Assembly: GCA_013288145.1 (NCBI GenBank)
Contig: JABDCJ010000002.1
Span: 33,211 to 97,210, forward strand
Reading direction: 5' to 3'
From: Nitrososphaerota archaeon
Lineage (GTDB): Archaea; Thermoproteota; Nitrososphaeria; Nitrososphaerales; CADDZS01
Length of the DNA: 64,000 nucleotides
In this document: piece by piece, positions 27,130 through 35,727 of the stretch
Position numbering within the stretch: the stretch's first letter is position 1
How the letters are laid out: each line of letters starts with the position of its first letter
Notes under the pieces: generated by a model
Seen by the model: the letters and a program-made list of their open reading frames with translations, nothing else
Told to the model about the DNA's origin: nothing
Databases searched by the model: none
Position numbers and translations under genes: made by a program

Positions 27130-27678
27130 TTGAGCACCACTCAACAAACTGTTCAGGAAGTTAGAAGTGACGATTCCAATCCAAGGCGCGTCAGAATAGG
27201 TAAGGTCGTCATCAACATTGGCGTCGGTCGATCGGGCGAAGCGATAGAACGAGCAAGGCGTGTTATTGAGGAACTCGTGAAGCAGAAGGCAAGCTCAAGA
27301 CCAGCAAAGAAATCCATTCGGGACTTTGGTGTCCACAAGGGTGAACCTATCGGGATGATGGTTACAATCCGCGGAAAAAGAGCTCCAGAAGTGTTGAAGC
27401 TTCTATTGCAAGGCAGAGAAAATAGGATTCCACTTTCAGCTTTCGACGATTTTGGTAATTGCTCCTTTGGAATAAAAGAACACATAGAAATTCCTGGAGT
27501 CAGGTACAGCCCCGACATCGGAATTTTTGGCATGAACGTTTCGGCTGTTTTGGAAAGAGCTGGGTACAGAGTTTCGAAGCGAAACCGGTCTCCAACTAAA
27601 ATTGGAAGAAAACATCGTGTGGGGCGTGTAGAAGCTGAAGAATTTTTCAAAAAGAACTTTGGAGTGGAGATAGTCTAG
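27130..27678 (+). CDS. rpl5: 50S ribosomal protein L5
   Basis: A 182-residue 5S rRNA-binding protein. VVINIGVGRSGE near residue 26 and FGIKEHIEIPGV near 112 are family blocks. TTG start at 27130. The N-terminal 20 residues are polar and poorly conserved. Its stop directly abuts the S14 start. Confidence 0.95.
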   Translation: MSTTQQTVQEVRSDDSNPRRVRIGKVVINIGVGRSGEAIERARRVIEELVKQKASSRPAKKSIRDFGVHKGEPIGMMVTIRGKRAPEVLKLLLQGRENRIPLSAFDDFGNCSFGIKEHIEIPGVRYSPDIGIFGMNVSAVLERAGYRVSKRNRSPTKIGRKHRVGRVEAEEFFKKNFGVEIV

Positions 27679-27843
27679 TTGCCGAAAGAACGACACGGGA
27701 AGCCGAGAAAATTCGGCAAGGGCTCAAGGTACTGCAGGAGATGCGGACAATACGGCGCTCTGATACAGAAATACGATCTGATGTTGTGTCGCCAGTGTTT
27801 CCGAGAAGTCGCGCCTAAATTAGGATTCAAGAAATTCGAGTAA
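27679..27843 (+). CDS. rps14: 30S ribosomal protein S14 (zinc-binding)
   Basis: A 54-residue protein starting with TTG immediately after the L5 TAG and ending at TAA 27841-27843. It has the archaeal S14 features: [16 protein letters not shown], then CRRCG and CRQCF pairs (about residues 19-22 and 37-40) forming a zinc site, and GFKKFE at the end. Its short length and non-ATG start make it easy to miss. Confidence 0.95.
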   Translation: MPKERHGKPRKFGKGSRYCRRCGQYGALIQKYDLMLCRQCFREVAPKLGFKKFE

Positions 27844-27871
27844 ATGGATTGAGAGAAAAGGGGAAATTTTT

Positions 27872-28264
27872 TTGGCTGCAATCAATGTAATGGCAAATCT
27901 TTTCGCTACAATTTACAATAACGAGATCAGAAACAAGAAAGAATGCCTTGTAATTCCTGCTTCAAAGCTGGCTACTTCAGTGCTCCAGTCTATGTCCAAG
28001 AACAAATTCATCGGAGAGTTCGAGTTAATTGACGATGGGATAGCTGGCAAATTCAAGATTCAGCTTCTGGGAAGAATCAACCGCTGCGGGTCAATCTCCC
28101 CAAGATATAGCGTTGCCCGAACCGGTTATAATCGATGGGAGAGGCAATTTCTGCCGGCCGTCGGCGTTGGCATCCTTCTAGTATCCACGCCCAAGGGAGT
28201 AATGTCACACAACGAAGCCCAAGAAAAAGGATTGGGTGGGAGATTGATTGGTTATGTCTATTAG
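27872..28264 (+). CDS. rps8: 30S ribosomal protein S8
   Basis: A 130-residue S8 (archaeal S15Ae). The C-terminal block GVGILLVSTPKGVMSHNEA and the RINRCGSISPRY region are diagnostic. TTG start preceded by AGGGGA about ten bases upstream. Its last codons overlap the L6 ATG by 11 bases. Confidence 0.95.
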   Translation: MAAINVMANLFATIYNNEIRNKKECLVIPASKLATSVLQSMSKNKFIGEFELIDDGIAGKFKIQLLGRINRCGSISPRYSVARTGYNRWERQFLPAVGVGILLVSTPKGVMSHNEAQEKGLGGRLIGYVY

Positions 28265-28826
28265 TTCAGAACAAAAACCTGTATCGAAGAAGTCACAAGA
28301 TCTTGATACTAATGTAGAGTTGCCTGAGGGCGTTAGCGCTAAATTCAAGGACGGACAGGTAACTGTAACGGGCCCTCTGGGTAAAGTTTCTCAGGATTTT
28401 TCGAAGATTCCGGTTAACCTAGAAATCAACGGAAACACAGTCAAAATCGTTACTCATGGAGCGAGAAGAAAAAACAGGTCAATCATTAACACGGCTCGTT
28501 CTCTGGTAGCAAATGCGGTTCGCGGTGTTACAAAGGGGTACGAGTACAAACTGAAAGTAATCTACGCGCACTTTCCAGTGACGGTCAAGGTTCAGGGCAA
28601 AAAGGTCGTAGTCGAGAATTTCTATGGCGAGAGATCGCCCAGGGTCGCCGAAATAATCGGAGACACAAAGGCTGAGGTTCAAGGTGAGGATATTATCCTG
28701 AAGGGAGTTTCAATTCAGGATGTCGGGCAGACTGCCGCAAATTTAGAGCAGGCTACTACTGTGAAAAGAAAAGATCAGCGGGTGTTTTTGGATGGTGTCT
28801 ATGTTTATGAGCGAATCAGAAAATAA
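28254..28826 (+). CDS. rpl6: 50S ribosomal protein L6
   Basis: A 190-residue L6 (archaeal L9e) with two repeated alpha/beta modules and GVSAKFKDGQVTVTGPLG near the N-terminus. The ATG at 28254 was chosen over a TTG two codons earlier. It overlaps S8 upstream and L32e downstream, indicating tight coupling. Confidence 0.94.
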   Translation: MSISSEQKPVSKKSQDLDTNVELPEGVSAKFKDGQVTVTGPLGKVSQDFSKIPVNLEINGNTVKIVTHGARRKNRSIINTARSLVANAVRGVTKGYEYKLKVIYAHFPVTVKVQGKKVVVENFYGERSPRVAEIIGDTKAEVQGEDIILKGVSIQDVGQTAANLEQATTVKRKDQRVFLDGVYVYERIRK

Positions 28827-29328
28827 ATCCAAAGGTAACAGGCCCGCGAGCAGGCAAGATCTCGTAAGAATGCTCGAGCTTCGCAGCCAGATCAAATCGA
28901 GGACTCCTTACTTCCGCCGCTTTGAATCATGGCGTTATATGAGGTTGGACTATCCCTGGAGAAAACCGAAAGGAATCGACAATCACCAGAGAAAGTCCAT
29001 CAAGGGATGGCCCCATCTAGTCAAGATTGGTTACAGGGTTCCAAAGGAGGTCCGATATCTGCACCCATCAGGGTATAGGGATATTTTGATCCACAACATG
29101 AAAGAACTCGAAGCTCTCTCGGCGGAGACAGATGCTGCAAGAATTGCTGGCAGTGTTGGAAGAAGAAAGCGAATAGAACTTGCAATGAGAGCCAGGGAGC
29201 TGGGAATTAGAGTATTGAACGGTCGCAACCTTCTCACCGTAACTAAAACAGAAGAAGAAGCAGAAAAGGAAGAACCTGCCGGCAAAAAGAAGAAGGACAG
29301 TTCTAAGAGTAAAGGGAAGAAAAAGTAG
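28807..29328 (+). CDS. rpl32e: 50S ribosomal protein L32e
   Basis: A 173-residue archaeal/eukaryotic L32e with RRFESWRYMRLDYPWRKP and HPSGYRDILIHN as family blocks. A lysine-rich tail closes the protein. The start is one of three in-frame ATGs (28792, 28801, 28807), all inside the end of rpl6; the last is chosen as the least overlapping. Confidence 0.92.
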   Translation: MSESENKSKGNRPASRQDLVRMLELRSQIKSRTPYFRRFESWRYMRLDYPWRKPKGIDNHQRKSIKGWPHLVKIGYRVPKEVRYLHPSGYRDILIHNMKELEALSAETDAARIAGSVGRRKRIELAMRARELGIRVLNGRNLLTVTKTEEEAEKEEPAGKKKKDSSKSKGKKK

Positions 29329-29346
29329 CGGAACAAGTGGATGTAA

Positions 29347-29790
29347 TTGGCAGACTTAACAAGTAAGAGACGCTTAGCGGCAGAACTCTTAGGCGTTGGT
29401 AAATCTCGCGTTAGACTTGATCCCGACATTACGGAGCAATTGCAGGATTCGATCACAAGAGAGAGCATTCGTGGATGGGTATCCGCGGGCGTCATCTGGG
29501 TAGAGCCGAAAAAAGGGAATTCTCGCGGAAGATTCCGTGCTCGAAGACTGAAAAGAAAGAAGCGCGGCCTTGGACAAGGTTCTAAGAAAGGTGCACAGGG
29601 AGCGAGAGTCGGGAAAAAGAGCCTCTGGGTTGCAAGGGTTAGGATGCTTCGAAGGATATTGAAAACTAGGAGAGACCGCGGAGAAATCACAAATCAAGAT
29701 TTCAAATCCATGTACCTTCAGGTAAAGGGAGCACAGATTAGAACGAGGAAACGACTTGATGAGGAGCTTGCCAAGGTTCAAAGGAGATAG
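29347..29790 (+). CDS. rpl19e: 50S ribosomal protein L19e
   Basis: A 147-residue highly basic protein. The N-terminal globular part has KRRLAAELLGVGKSRV and the central arm has a run with GSKKGAQGARVGKK; the C-terminal helix is long and charged. TTG start at 29347. Standard position between L32e and L18. Confidence 0.94.
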   Translation: MADLTSKRRLAAELLGVGKSRVRLDPDITEQLQDSITRESIRGWVSAGVIWVEPKKGNSRGRFRARRLKRKKRGLGQGSKKGAQGARVGKKSLWVARVRMLRRILKTRRDRGEITNQDFKSMYLQVKGAQIRTRKRLDEELAKVQRR

Positions 29791-29801
29791 ATATAGAAAA
29801 T

Positions 29802-30395
29802 ATGCCTTCTAATCACTACGTTCACGTTTTCCGTCGCAGACGCGAAGGAAAGACCGATTACCGTAAACGAAAGGGGATAATTCTTGGAAAGACTCCTTTT
29901 GTCTCCGTACACATTTCAGGCAAGTACATCTATTCCCAGATACTGAAGCCAACGCCAATTGGCGACCTCACTGTCGCATCCGCCTCCTCACGCGATCTTG
30001 TGAAGAAATTCGGATGGAAGGGATCAACAAAGAATTTGCCCGGGGCCTATCTGACAGGTTACTATCTTGGTCATTTGGCGGGAGAGCACGATTTGAAACA
30101 GGCGATAGTTTACTCAGGAGTAGGAAGATTTGTTCATGGATCCAGGGTTGCTTCTCTGATCAGTGGTGCTAGAGACGCGGGGCTCGAAATCCAAGTTAAC
30201 GAAGAAAGTCTTCCGAATGACAAGAGGATCTCTGGTAAACACATTGCAGATTATTCCCTAAAGCTCGAGAAAGAGGACAAAGAAAAAAGAGATCAAATTT
30301 TTTCCAAGGTTCTTTCCTCAGGATTCAACCCATCCGAATATCCGGCGCACTTTGAAACTGTCAAAGCGAAGATTGGGTCCGAAGATTCAAATTAA
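29802..30395 (+). CDS. rpl18: 50S ribosomal protein L18
   Basis: A 197-residue archaeal L18 (L5e type) binding 5S rRNA. RRRREGKTDYRKRKG at the N-terminus and GWKGSTKNLPGAYLTGYYLG are typical. Length is normal for archaea. Confidence 0.95.
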   Translation: MPSNHYVHVFRRRREGKTDYRKRKGIILGKTPFVSVHISGKYIYSQILKPTPIGDLTVASASSRDLVKKFGWKGSTKNLPGAYLTGYYLGHLAGEHDLKQAIVYSGVGRFVHGSRVASLISGARDAGLEIQVNEESLPNDKRISGKHIADYSLKLEKEDKEKRDQIFSKVLSSGFNPSEYPAHFETVKAKIGSEDSN

Positions 30396-30410
30396 TTGTA
30401 GAGTGTAAAA

Positions 30411-31112
30411 ATGTCTCAAAATTCAGTAAGCAGCGGTAGCGCACCTCCAGTAGAGAGCCCATCCGTTCCTCGCCCCCCACCACAGAGAGAAGAAAGGAGA
30501 CGAGAGAGAGAACAAGCTCCGTGGGTTCCGAAGACGAGGTTGGGTGAGCTTGTGGCGACGGGAAAGATAACTACACTCGAAGAGATCTTCGAGAGTGGGC
30601 AGCGGGTGAAGGAGGGAGAGATCGTGAAAAAACTTCTGCCCGATTTGAAATCTAACGTTGTTAGCGTTGGAATAGTTCAAAAACAGACTGATGCCGGAGA
30701 AATTACGAAATTCGCTGCGGTTGTCGCGGTAGGTAATGAAGCTGGCTGGTTCGGAGTGGGGAGAGGAAAGGCCGTTCAAATGAGAAGTGCGATCGATAAG
30801 GCTACCACAGACGCTTATCTCAATATAATTCCAGTAAAGTTGGGTTGCGGAAGCTGGGAATGCAGGGATGGCAGACCACATTCTGTTCCATTTAGAATTA
30901 CTGGAAAGGGAGGCAGCGTTCGCGTGGAGATTATTCCTGCTCCGCGTGGCCTGGGTCTGGTTGCCGGAGAAACTGTAAGGAATCTTCTCGGCTTGGCTGG
31001 AGTAAAAGACGCTTGGACAAGAACTTATGGTTCAACTAATACAATGTCGTCAATTGCGAACGCCGTCTACGATGCGCTGAAAAAGATCCACGGAATCAGC
31101 GTTGTAAAGTAA
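30411..31112 (+). CDS. rps5: 30S ribosomal protein S5
   Basis: A 233-residue S5. After a Pro/Arg-rich N-terminal tail of about 35 residues, the double-stranded-RNA-binding-like domain carries VAVGNEAGWFGVGRGKA, and the C-terminal domain ends with NAVYDALKKI. The tail is probably disordered and is longer than in bacteria. Confidence 0.95.
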   Translation: MSQNSVSSGSAPPVESPSVPRPPPQREERRREREQAPWVPKTRLGELVATGKITTLEEIFESGQRVKEGEIVKKLLPDLKSNVVSVGIVQKQTDAGEITKFAAVVAVGNEAGWFGVGRGKAVQMRSAIDKATTDAYLNIIPVKLGCGSWECRDGRPHSVPFRITGKGGSVRVEIIPAPRGLGLVAGETVRNLLGLAGVKDAWTRTYGSTNTMSSIANAVYDALKKIHGISVVK

Positions 31113-31135
31113 GCCAAAGGGATGATGAGTTCAAA

Positions 31136-31660
31136 ATGAGTTCTGTGATGAAAGCCGAGTCAGCCTCTGGCACAAAGGTCCAACAACCAAAGCAATCCAA
31201 GGGTAGTCTTCTGGTCGTAAACCTCCGAGGCTTGGTAAATACTCGAGCGCCAGTGCGAACTACTCTCGAACAATTGAAAGTCGGGCGAAGATTCAACGCA
31301 ACTATCGTCCCCGACGATGATGTCCATCGAGGAATGCTCAATCTTGCAAAAGAACACGTAGCTTGGTGTGAACTTTCGGGAGATATTGCTGAAAAGCTGT
31401 TGATGGGACGTTCTGAAAAATCAACTGGTACAAGAGTCTCGGAATCCGACATTTCAAAAACGCACGGTTCTTTTCGCGAGATTGCTTCCGCATTAGAGCA
31501 GGGCAAGATCAAACTAAATTCAATTGAAGAGATCCGCCCATTTTTCCGTCTTAGTCCTCCGAGGGGAGGCTTCAAGAGGTCTATAAGGCGTCAATACAGA
31601 GACGGAGGAATTCTCGGACCGAATGAGATGCTGGCAAGTCTGGTAGAAAAGATGCTTTAG
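31136..31660 (+). CDS. rpl30: 50S ribosomal protein L30
   Basis: A 174-residue archaeal L30 (L7e). The core begins LLVVNLRGLVNTRAPVRTTL near residue 25, and RLSPPRGGFKRSIRRQY is near the C-terminus. About 24 polar residues precede the core, so a start at the ATG 31148 (MKAESA) is also possible. Confidence 0.92.
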   Translation: MSSVMKAESASGTKVQQPKQSKGSLLVVNLRGLVNTRAPVRTTLEQLKVGRRFNATIVPDDDVHRGMLNLAKEHVAWCELSGDIAEKLLMGRSEKSTGTRVSESDISKTHGSFREIASALEQGKIKLNSIEEIRPFFRLSPPRGGFKRSIRRQYRDGGILGPNEMLASLVEKML

Positions 31661-31693
31661 CATAACAGAATGAGAAGAAAAGAGTAAAGAAAA

Positions 31694-32188
31694 ATGGCAT
31701 CTAGATTAAGAAAAGTGCGAAGGTTAAGAGGATCCCGAACAATGGGTTGGGGTCAGGTCGCACAACACAGAAGGACCGGGGCAAAAGGTGGATCCGGTAT
31801 GGCTGGACTGCATAAACACAAGTGGAGCTACACCGTGAAGTACGCTCCTGATCATTTTGGATCGAACAAGTGGCACCCGCCGAACCAGATTCATATTGAT
31901 CGCTGGATTAACCTCTATCAGCTTGAAGCGCTCTCAGTGAATGGGAGCGAAATTGATCTCGTTTCGATGGGATATGATAAGCTGCTCGGGCAGGGTTCAG
32001 TTCATTCTGCTTTGAAGGTGAAAGCTCGACGAGCTTCAGAATCCGCGGTTGAGAAGATCAAGTCTGCGGGTGGAACTATCGAGGTTCTAGAATTACCTGT
32101 GAAGAAAGAAGAGAAGAAACCGCCTCCAAAGGAAGCAGGCAAGCAAAAGAAAGCGACTCCGGCACCTCAAAAGAGCGTTCAGAAATAA
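31694..32188 (+). CDS. rpl15: 50S ribosomal protein L15
   Basis: A 164-residue archaeal L15 (L27Ae type): RRLRGSRTMGWGQVAQHRR at the N-terminus and the GSGMAGLHKHKWS glycine-rich region. The C-terminal 30 residues are a Lys/Pro-rich tail, likely disordered. It is the last ribosomal gene before secY. Confidence 0.94.
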   Translation: MASRLRKVRRLRGSRTMGWGQVAQHRRTGAKGGSGMAGLHKHKWSYTVKYAPDHFGSNKWHPPNQIHIDRWINLYQLEALSVNGSEIDLVSMGYDKLLGQGSVHSALKVKARRASESAVEKIKSAGGTIEVLELPVKKEEKKPPPKEAGKQKKATPAPQKSVQK

Positions 32189-32269
32189 TATAACATCCAT
32201 TTTCCAGAGTAAGGACACGCCGGCGAGCTTCAAAGAACTTAATGGAAAGTTGTAGGTAGAAGAATAAAC

Positions 32270-33730
32270 ATGGGAGCAGTCAAAGACTTCGTCAAGGCAG
32301 CTGCGACTGTACTTCCTGAAATTCGAAAACCGGTTAGAAAACCTTCTCTGAATGAGAAGTTGATGTGGACTGGTATAGCGCTTATCGTCTACATGGTTAT
32401 GGCGGTCACGCCTCTTACGGGAGTTCCAATTGGTGCTTCTAATCCGAACTCTTACTCTAGCATAATTTTCGCTTCCCAGCAGGGCACGTTAATGACTCTT
32501 GGAATTGGTCCAATAGTCACAGCCGGACTCATTCTCCAGCTCCTTGCCGGCTCTGAAATAATCAAGGTTGATTTCCAGAACCCTGACGATAGATCGATTT
32601 TCACTTCCGCTACCAAACTTTTGACGATGATCGTAATCGTCGTTGAAGCCTCCGCGTATTTGATTGGAGGTTTGTTTGGTTCCATCGCGCCGGCGGCGGC
32701 GATTGCAATCTTCTTCGAACTATTCGCTGCTTCAGTTATAGTCATGCTTCTGGACGAACTAATCCAGAAGGGTTGGGGAATCGGAAGTGGAGTGAGTTTG
32801 TTCATCCTGGCGGGAGTCGCTCAGCGAGCAATGTGGGATATTTTCAGCCCGATCACCGTTTCCGTGGGCCAGGGTCTTTACCAGTATTACGGAGTTGTTC
32901 CTGCGACGATATCGGCTATATTCAATGGCAACGTAGGATCAATGTTCTTCCGGGAGAATGCCCCTCAGTTTCCATCGATTTTCGGTCTGATTCTGACTAT
33001 AACTGTGATCTTGATAATTGTTTACGTCGAAGGAATGAGAATTGAGATTCCAATCACTTCCACAAAGTATAGAGGATTTGCAGGAGTGTATCCGATAAAG
33101 CTGCTTTATGTCTCCAACATTCCGGTGATTCTATTTTCGGCACTTACTTCGAACATTCAATTCTTTGCCTCGTATCTCTGGAAATCATATAATCCAACAA
33201 ACACCAATCCGTACTTTAACTGGTTTGCACAGTTTAATCAAACCCAGATAGCGCAAAATCCGGGCGCATCGCCCCTAACATATCAGCCTCTGCCAGGCAA
33301 TTTGATCTACTACATGACTTCTCCAAATTCTATTTTCGTCGCCCATCCAGATTATCTAAGGGCGCTAACTTATGTTGCATTCGCCGTGGTATTCTCGGTA
33401 ATGTTCGCGCGGATCTGGGTTGAAATCGGTGGTCTATCGCCAAAAGCAGCTGCAAAGAACTTGATAGGAGCAGACGTCATGGTGCCAGGTTTTAGGCGCA
33501 GCGGCACTTCTGTCGAAGCTATTCTCTCCAAATACATCCCGATAATTACAATTGTAGGCGGGATCTTTATTGGGCTGCTTGCCTCCCTCTCCAATATTTT
33601 GGGAGTTTATGGTACGGGAGTTGGTTTACTTCTGATGGTCGATATCATAATTCAATACTACCAGATGTTGGTCAAAGAGCAGCTCGAATCAATGATGCCT
33701 CGGCTGGGTGCATTGCTTGGACGGAGCTAA
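32270..33730 (+). CDS. secY: Protein translocase subunit SecY
   Basis: A 486-residue polytopic membrane protein forming the protein-conducting channel with SecE and Sbh. About ten hydrophobic segments are visible. The plug/TM2 region and the cytoplasmic loop with VEGMRIEIPITSTKYRG are typical of archaeal SecY. An extended polar loop around residues 300-345 is rich in Asn/Gln/Tyr. Its 3' end overlaps the adenylate kinase frame. Confidence 0.96.
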   Translation: MGAVKDFVKAAATVLPEIRKPVRKPSLNEKLMWTGIALIVYMVMAVTPLTGVPIGASNPNSYSSIIFASQQGTLMTLGIGPIVTAGLILQLLAGSEIIKVDFQNPDDRSIFTSATKLLTMIVIVVEASAYLIGGLFGSIAPAAAIAIFFELFAASVIVMLLDELIQKGWGIGSGVSLFILAGVAQRAMWDIFSPITVSVGQGLYQYYGVVPATISAIFNGNVGSMFFRENAPQFPSIFGLILTITVILIIVYVEGMRIEIPITSTKYRGFAGVYPIKLLYVSNIPVILFSALTSNIQFFASYLWKSYNPTNTNPYFNWFAQFNQTQIAQNPGASPLTYQPLPGNLIYYMTSPNSIFVAHPDYLRALTYVAFAVVFSVMFARIWVEIGGLSPKAAAKNLIGADVMVPGFRRSGTSVEAILSKYIPIITIVGGIFIGLLASLSNILGVYGTGVGLLLMVDIIIQYYQMLVKEQLESMMPRLGALLGRS

Positions 33731-34400
33731 CACTTCTGTCGAAGCGGGCAGCGAATCCAGAATCTTAGAAACAACAAAGTTCGTCGCAGGTTCTGGAAAG
33801 ATTTCCTCCGACCCCGACAAGGATCGCCGGAGAGTAATAATTGTCGGCATCCCGGGCGTCGGAAAATCAACTGTCGTAAAAAGAGCGGTTGAACTCCTAA
33901 AAGAACGCAATTTGGAGCCTGCGCTCGTAAATTACGGGTCGACCATGATGCAGGAGGCAACCCACAGGCATGGTCTAAAATCGAGGGACGAAATGAGGAA
34001 ACTGCCAGTAGACCTGCAACGGTCGCTGCAGATTTATGCTGCCGAACGTATTTCCCTGATGGAAAATAAAGCCGTTATCGTCGATACTCACCTATTCATA
34101 GTAACGAAAGAAGGTTTTTGGCCCGGTATGCCGCTGGATGTTCTCCGGGCATTGAAACCAACGCATCTGGTTCTCGTAGCGGCATCCCTCGAGGAGATCA
34201 AGTCTCGAAGAGAAAGCGATACAACGCGGGCTAGGGACATAGCTACTCTGGAATCTCTCAGTACCGAGATGGAGGCGGCAAAATCCCTGTTCTTTGCATC
34301 CAGCCTAATATGTGGCTGCCCAGCCTTGATCGTAGCGAATCCAACGGGTCAGGCCGATGACGCAGCCAAAAAGATAATCAGTTCGGTGTTCTCATATTAG
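33708..34400 (+). CDS. adkA: Archaeal adenylate kinase (AdkA type)
   Basis: A 230-residue frame. The kinase core begins RRVIIVGIPGVGKSTVV (P-loop GIPGVGKST near residues 47-55) and has the archaeal signature VNYGSTMMQEA and VDTHLFI. It interconverts AMP, ADP and ATP. From the GTG at 33708 the protein has about 40 extra N-terminal residues and overlaps secY by 23 bases. Typical AdkA begins about four residues before the P-loop strand, so the start is uncertain (TTG 33717 is another choice). Confidence 0.9.
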   Translation: MHCLDGANTSVEAGSESRILETTKFVAGSGKISSDPDKDRRRVIIVGIPGVGKSTVVKRAVELLKERNLEPALVNYGSTMMQEATHRHGLKSRDEMRKLPVDLQRSLQIYAAERISLMENKAVIVDTHLFIVTKEGFWPGMPLDVLRALKPTHLVLVAASLEEIKSRRESDTTRARDIATLESLSTEMEAAKSLFFASSLICGCPALIVANPTGQADDAAKKIISSVFSY

Positions 34401-34418
34401 AATAGTGAAAAAAGTAGA

Positions 34419-34955
34419 TTGATTGTGTTTGCTATTTTAGGCGCACTATTGCCCCATTTCGCCAACTCGGCGCTTCAAGTTGCAGTGGCTCCCATTACCA
34501 TTTCTCTAGAGCAGACGTTACTGGTGGTTTTGGAAGCTCTTGGGGTAAACTGCCTTTATGCAGTCGGGCGTCGTAAGTTTACAGACATCGACAAAATGAG
34601 GAGGTACACTGCTGAGATGAAAGCTTTCCGATCGGAAATGTCTACAGCGCAGAAAGCAGGCGACAAAGTGAAACTCGATAAATTGAAGAAAAAACAAACC
34701 CAGATGCAAAAAATGCAAGCAGAAATGAGCATGGACCAGATGAAACCGACACTCCTATTCATGGTCCCCCTGCTTGGGGTTTACTACTTGGTTAGCAGCT
34801 TCATCAAGAATGCCACTCTTGCGATCGCACCGATTCCTCTTCAACTTTTCAATTACGGTCCGCCGATTGAGGTGCCATTCTTCTGGTGGTATATGATCTG
34901 CTCATTTACCTTCAGCGGAATGATCACCAGACTCTTCGGACTTTCGATGGACTAG
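34419..34955 (+). CDS. DUF106 / EMC3-YidC-like membrane insertase
   Basis: A 178-residue membrane protein with three hydrophobic segments (about residues 2-22, 110-128 and 150-172) and a charged helical hairpin (KKKQTQMQKMQAEMSMDQM) between the first two. This layout is that of archaeal Ylp1/DUF106, related to Get1, EMC3, TMCO1 and YidC. It likely helps insert membrane proteins alongside SecY, two genes upstream. TTG start. Confidence 0.88.
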   Translation: MIVFAILGALLPHFANSALQVAVAPITISLEQTLLVVLEALGVNCLYAVGRRKFTDIDKMRRYTAEMKAFRSEMSTAQKAGDKVKLDKLKKKQTQMQKMQAEMSMDQMKPTLLFMVPLLGVYYLVSSFIKNATLAIAPIPLQLFNYGPPIEVPFFWWYMICSFTFSGMITRLFGLSMD

Positions 34956-35078
34956 TGGGCGCGAAAGATCCGCCCTAATCTCGCGGATCTATTGCACTTG
35001 AACGATTGTTTTTAATGTGGAATTAAGCAGAGCAATCACCAACGTAAAGCTCCCTGTCTGTAATTATCGCAGGAAATT

Positions 35079-35720
35079 GTGGACTACAATCGCATGGTTC
35101 GGAAAAAATCGACAAGACGAAGCATTTCAGTCATCATTTCGGGGTTGTCCTCTGTAGGAAAGACCACCGCGGCCGACGAGATTGCAAGAAAGTTTCATTT
35201 GAAGCACGTTGCAGGTGGTGATATGCTGAAACAGATCGCAATTGAGAAGGGTTACAGCCCTTCTGGTTCAGATTGGTGGGACACTCCCGAGGGGATGAAG
35301 TTTCTTTCAGAGAGGAAAAATGATCCAGGATTTGATAAAGAGGTAGATCGTAAGCTCGCCGAATTTATTCGGAATGGTAACGTAGTTGTCACGAGCTATC
35401 CGATGCCCTGGCTTGCGATTGATGACGGTTTGAAATTATGGTTTCACGCGACTCAGAGGAAGAGAGCGGGAAGACTTGCTGGTCGCGATTCTATCAGCAA
35501 AGCTAGAGCTCTTGAAATAATCAAGAAAAGAGATTTACAAAATAAACGAATTTACAAGAAACTCTACGGGATTGATTTTGGAAAAGACCTGACCCCGTTT
35601 AACTTTGTTCTTGATACAAACAAATTATCCGCACCTGAAGTCGCCGAGGCAGCTTGCAGAATTGTGGATGAGTACGTCATAGCTTTGCAAGGAAAAGAGG
35701 AAAAGCCAATCCAAAAGTGA
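35079..35720 (+). CDS. cmk: Cytidylate kinase
   Basis: A 213-residue P-loop nucleoside monophosphate kinase of the archaeal Cmk family. P-loop ISGLSSVGKTTA is near residues 20-31, KHVAGGDMLKQIA near 42-54, and the lid region is Arg/Lys-rich. It phosphorylates CMP/dCMP. In several archaeal lineages L34e precedes and L14e follows it; here neither is present and Cbf5 starts 7 bases later. Confidence 0.88.
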   Translation: MDYNRMVRKKSTRRSISVIISGLSSVGKTTAADEIARKFHLKHVAGGDMLKQIAIEKGYSPSGSDWWDTPEGMKFLSERKNDPGFDKEVDRKLAEFIRNGNVVVTSYPMPWLAIDDGLKLWFHATQRKRAGRLAGRDSISKARALEIIKKRDLQNKRIYKKLYGIDFGKDLTPFNFVLDTNKLSAPEVAEAACRIVDEYVIALQGKEEKPIQK

Positions 35721-35727
35721 TTTTTGA

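Noticed and set aside
28135..28317. Frame across the S8/L6 junction
   Set aside because: Both flanking ribosomal genes are certain and cover the region in other frames.
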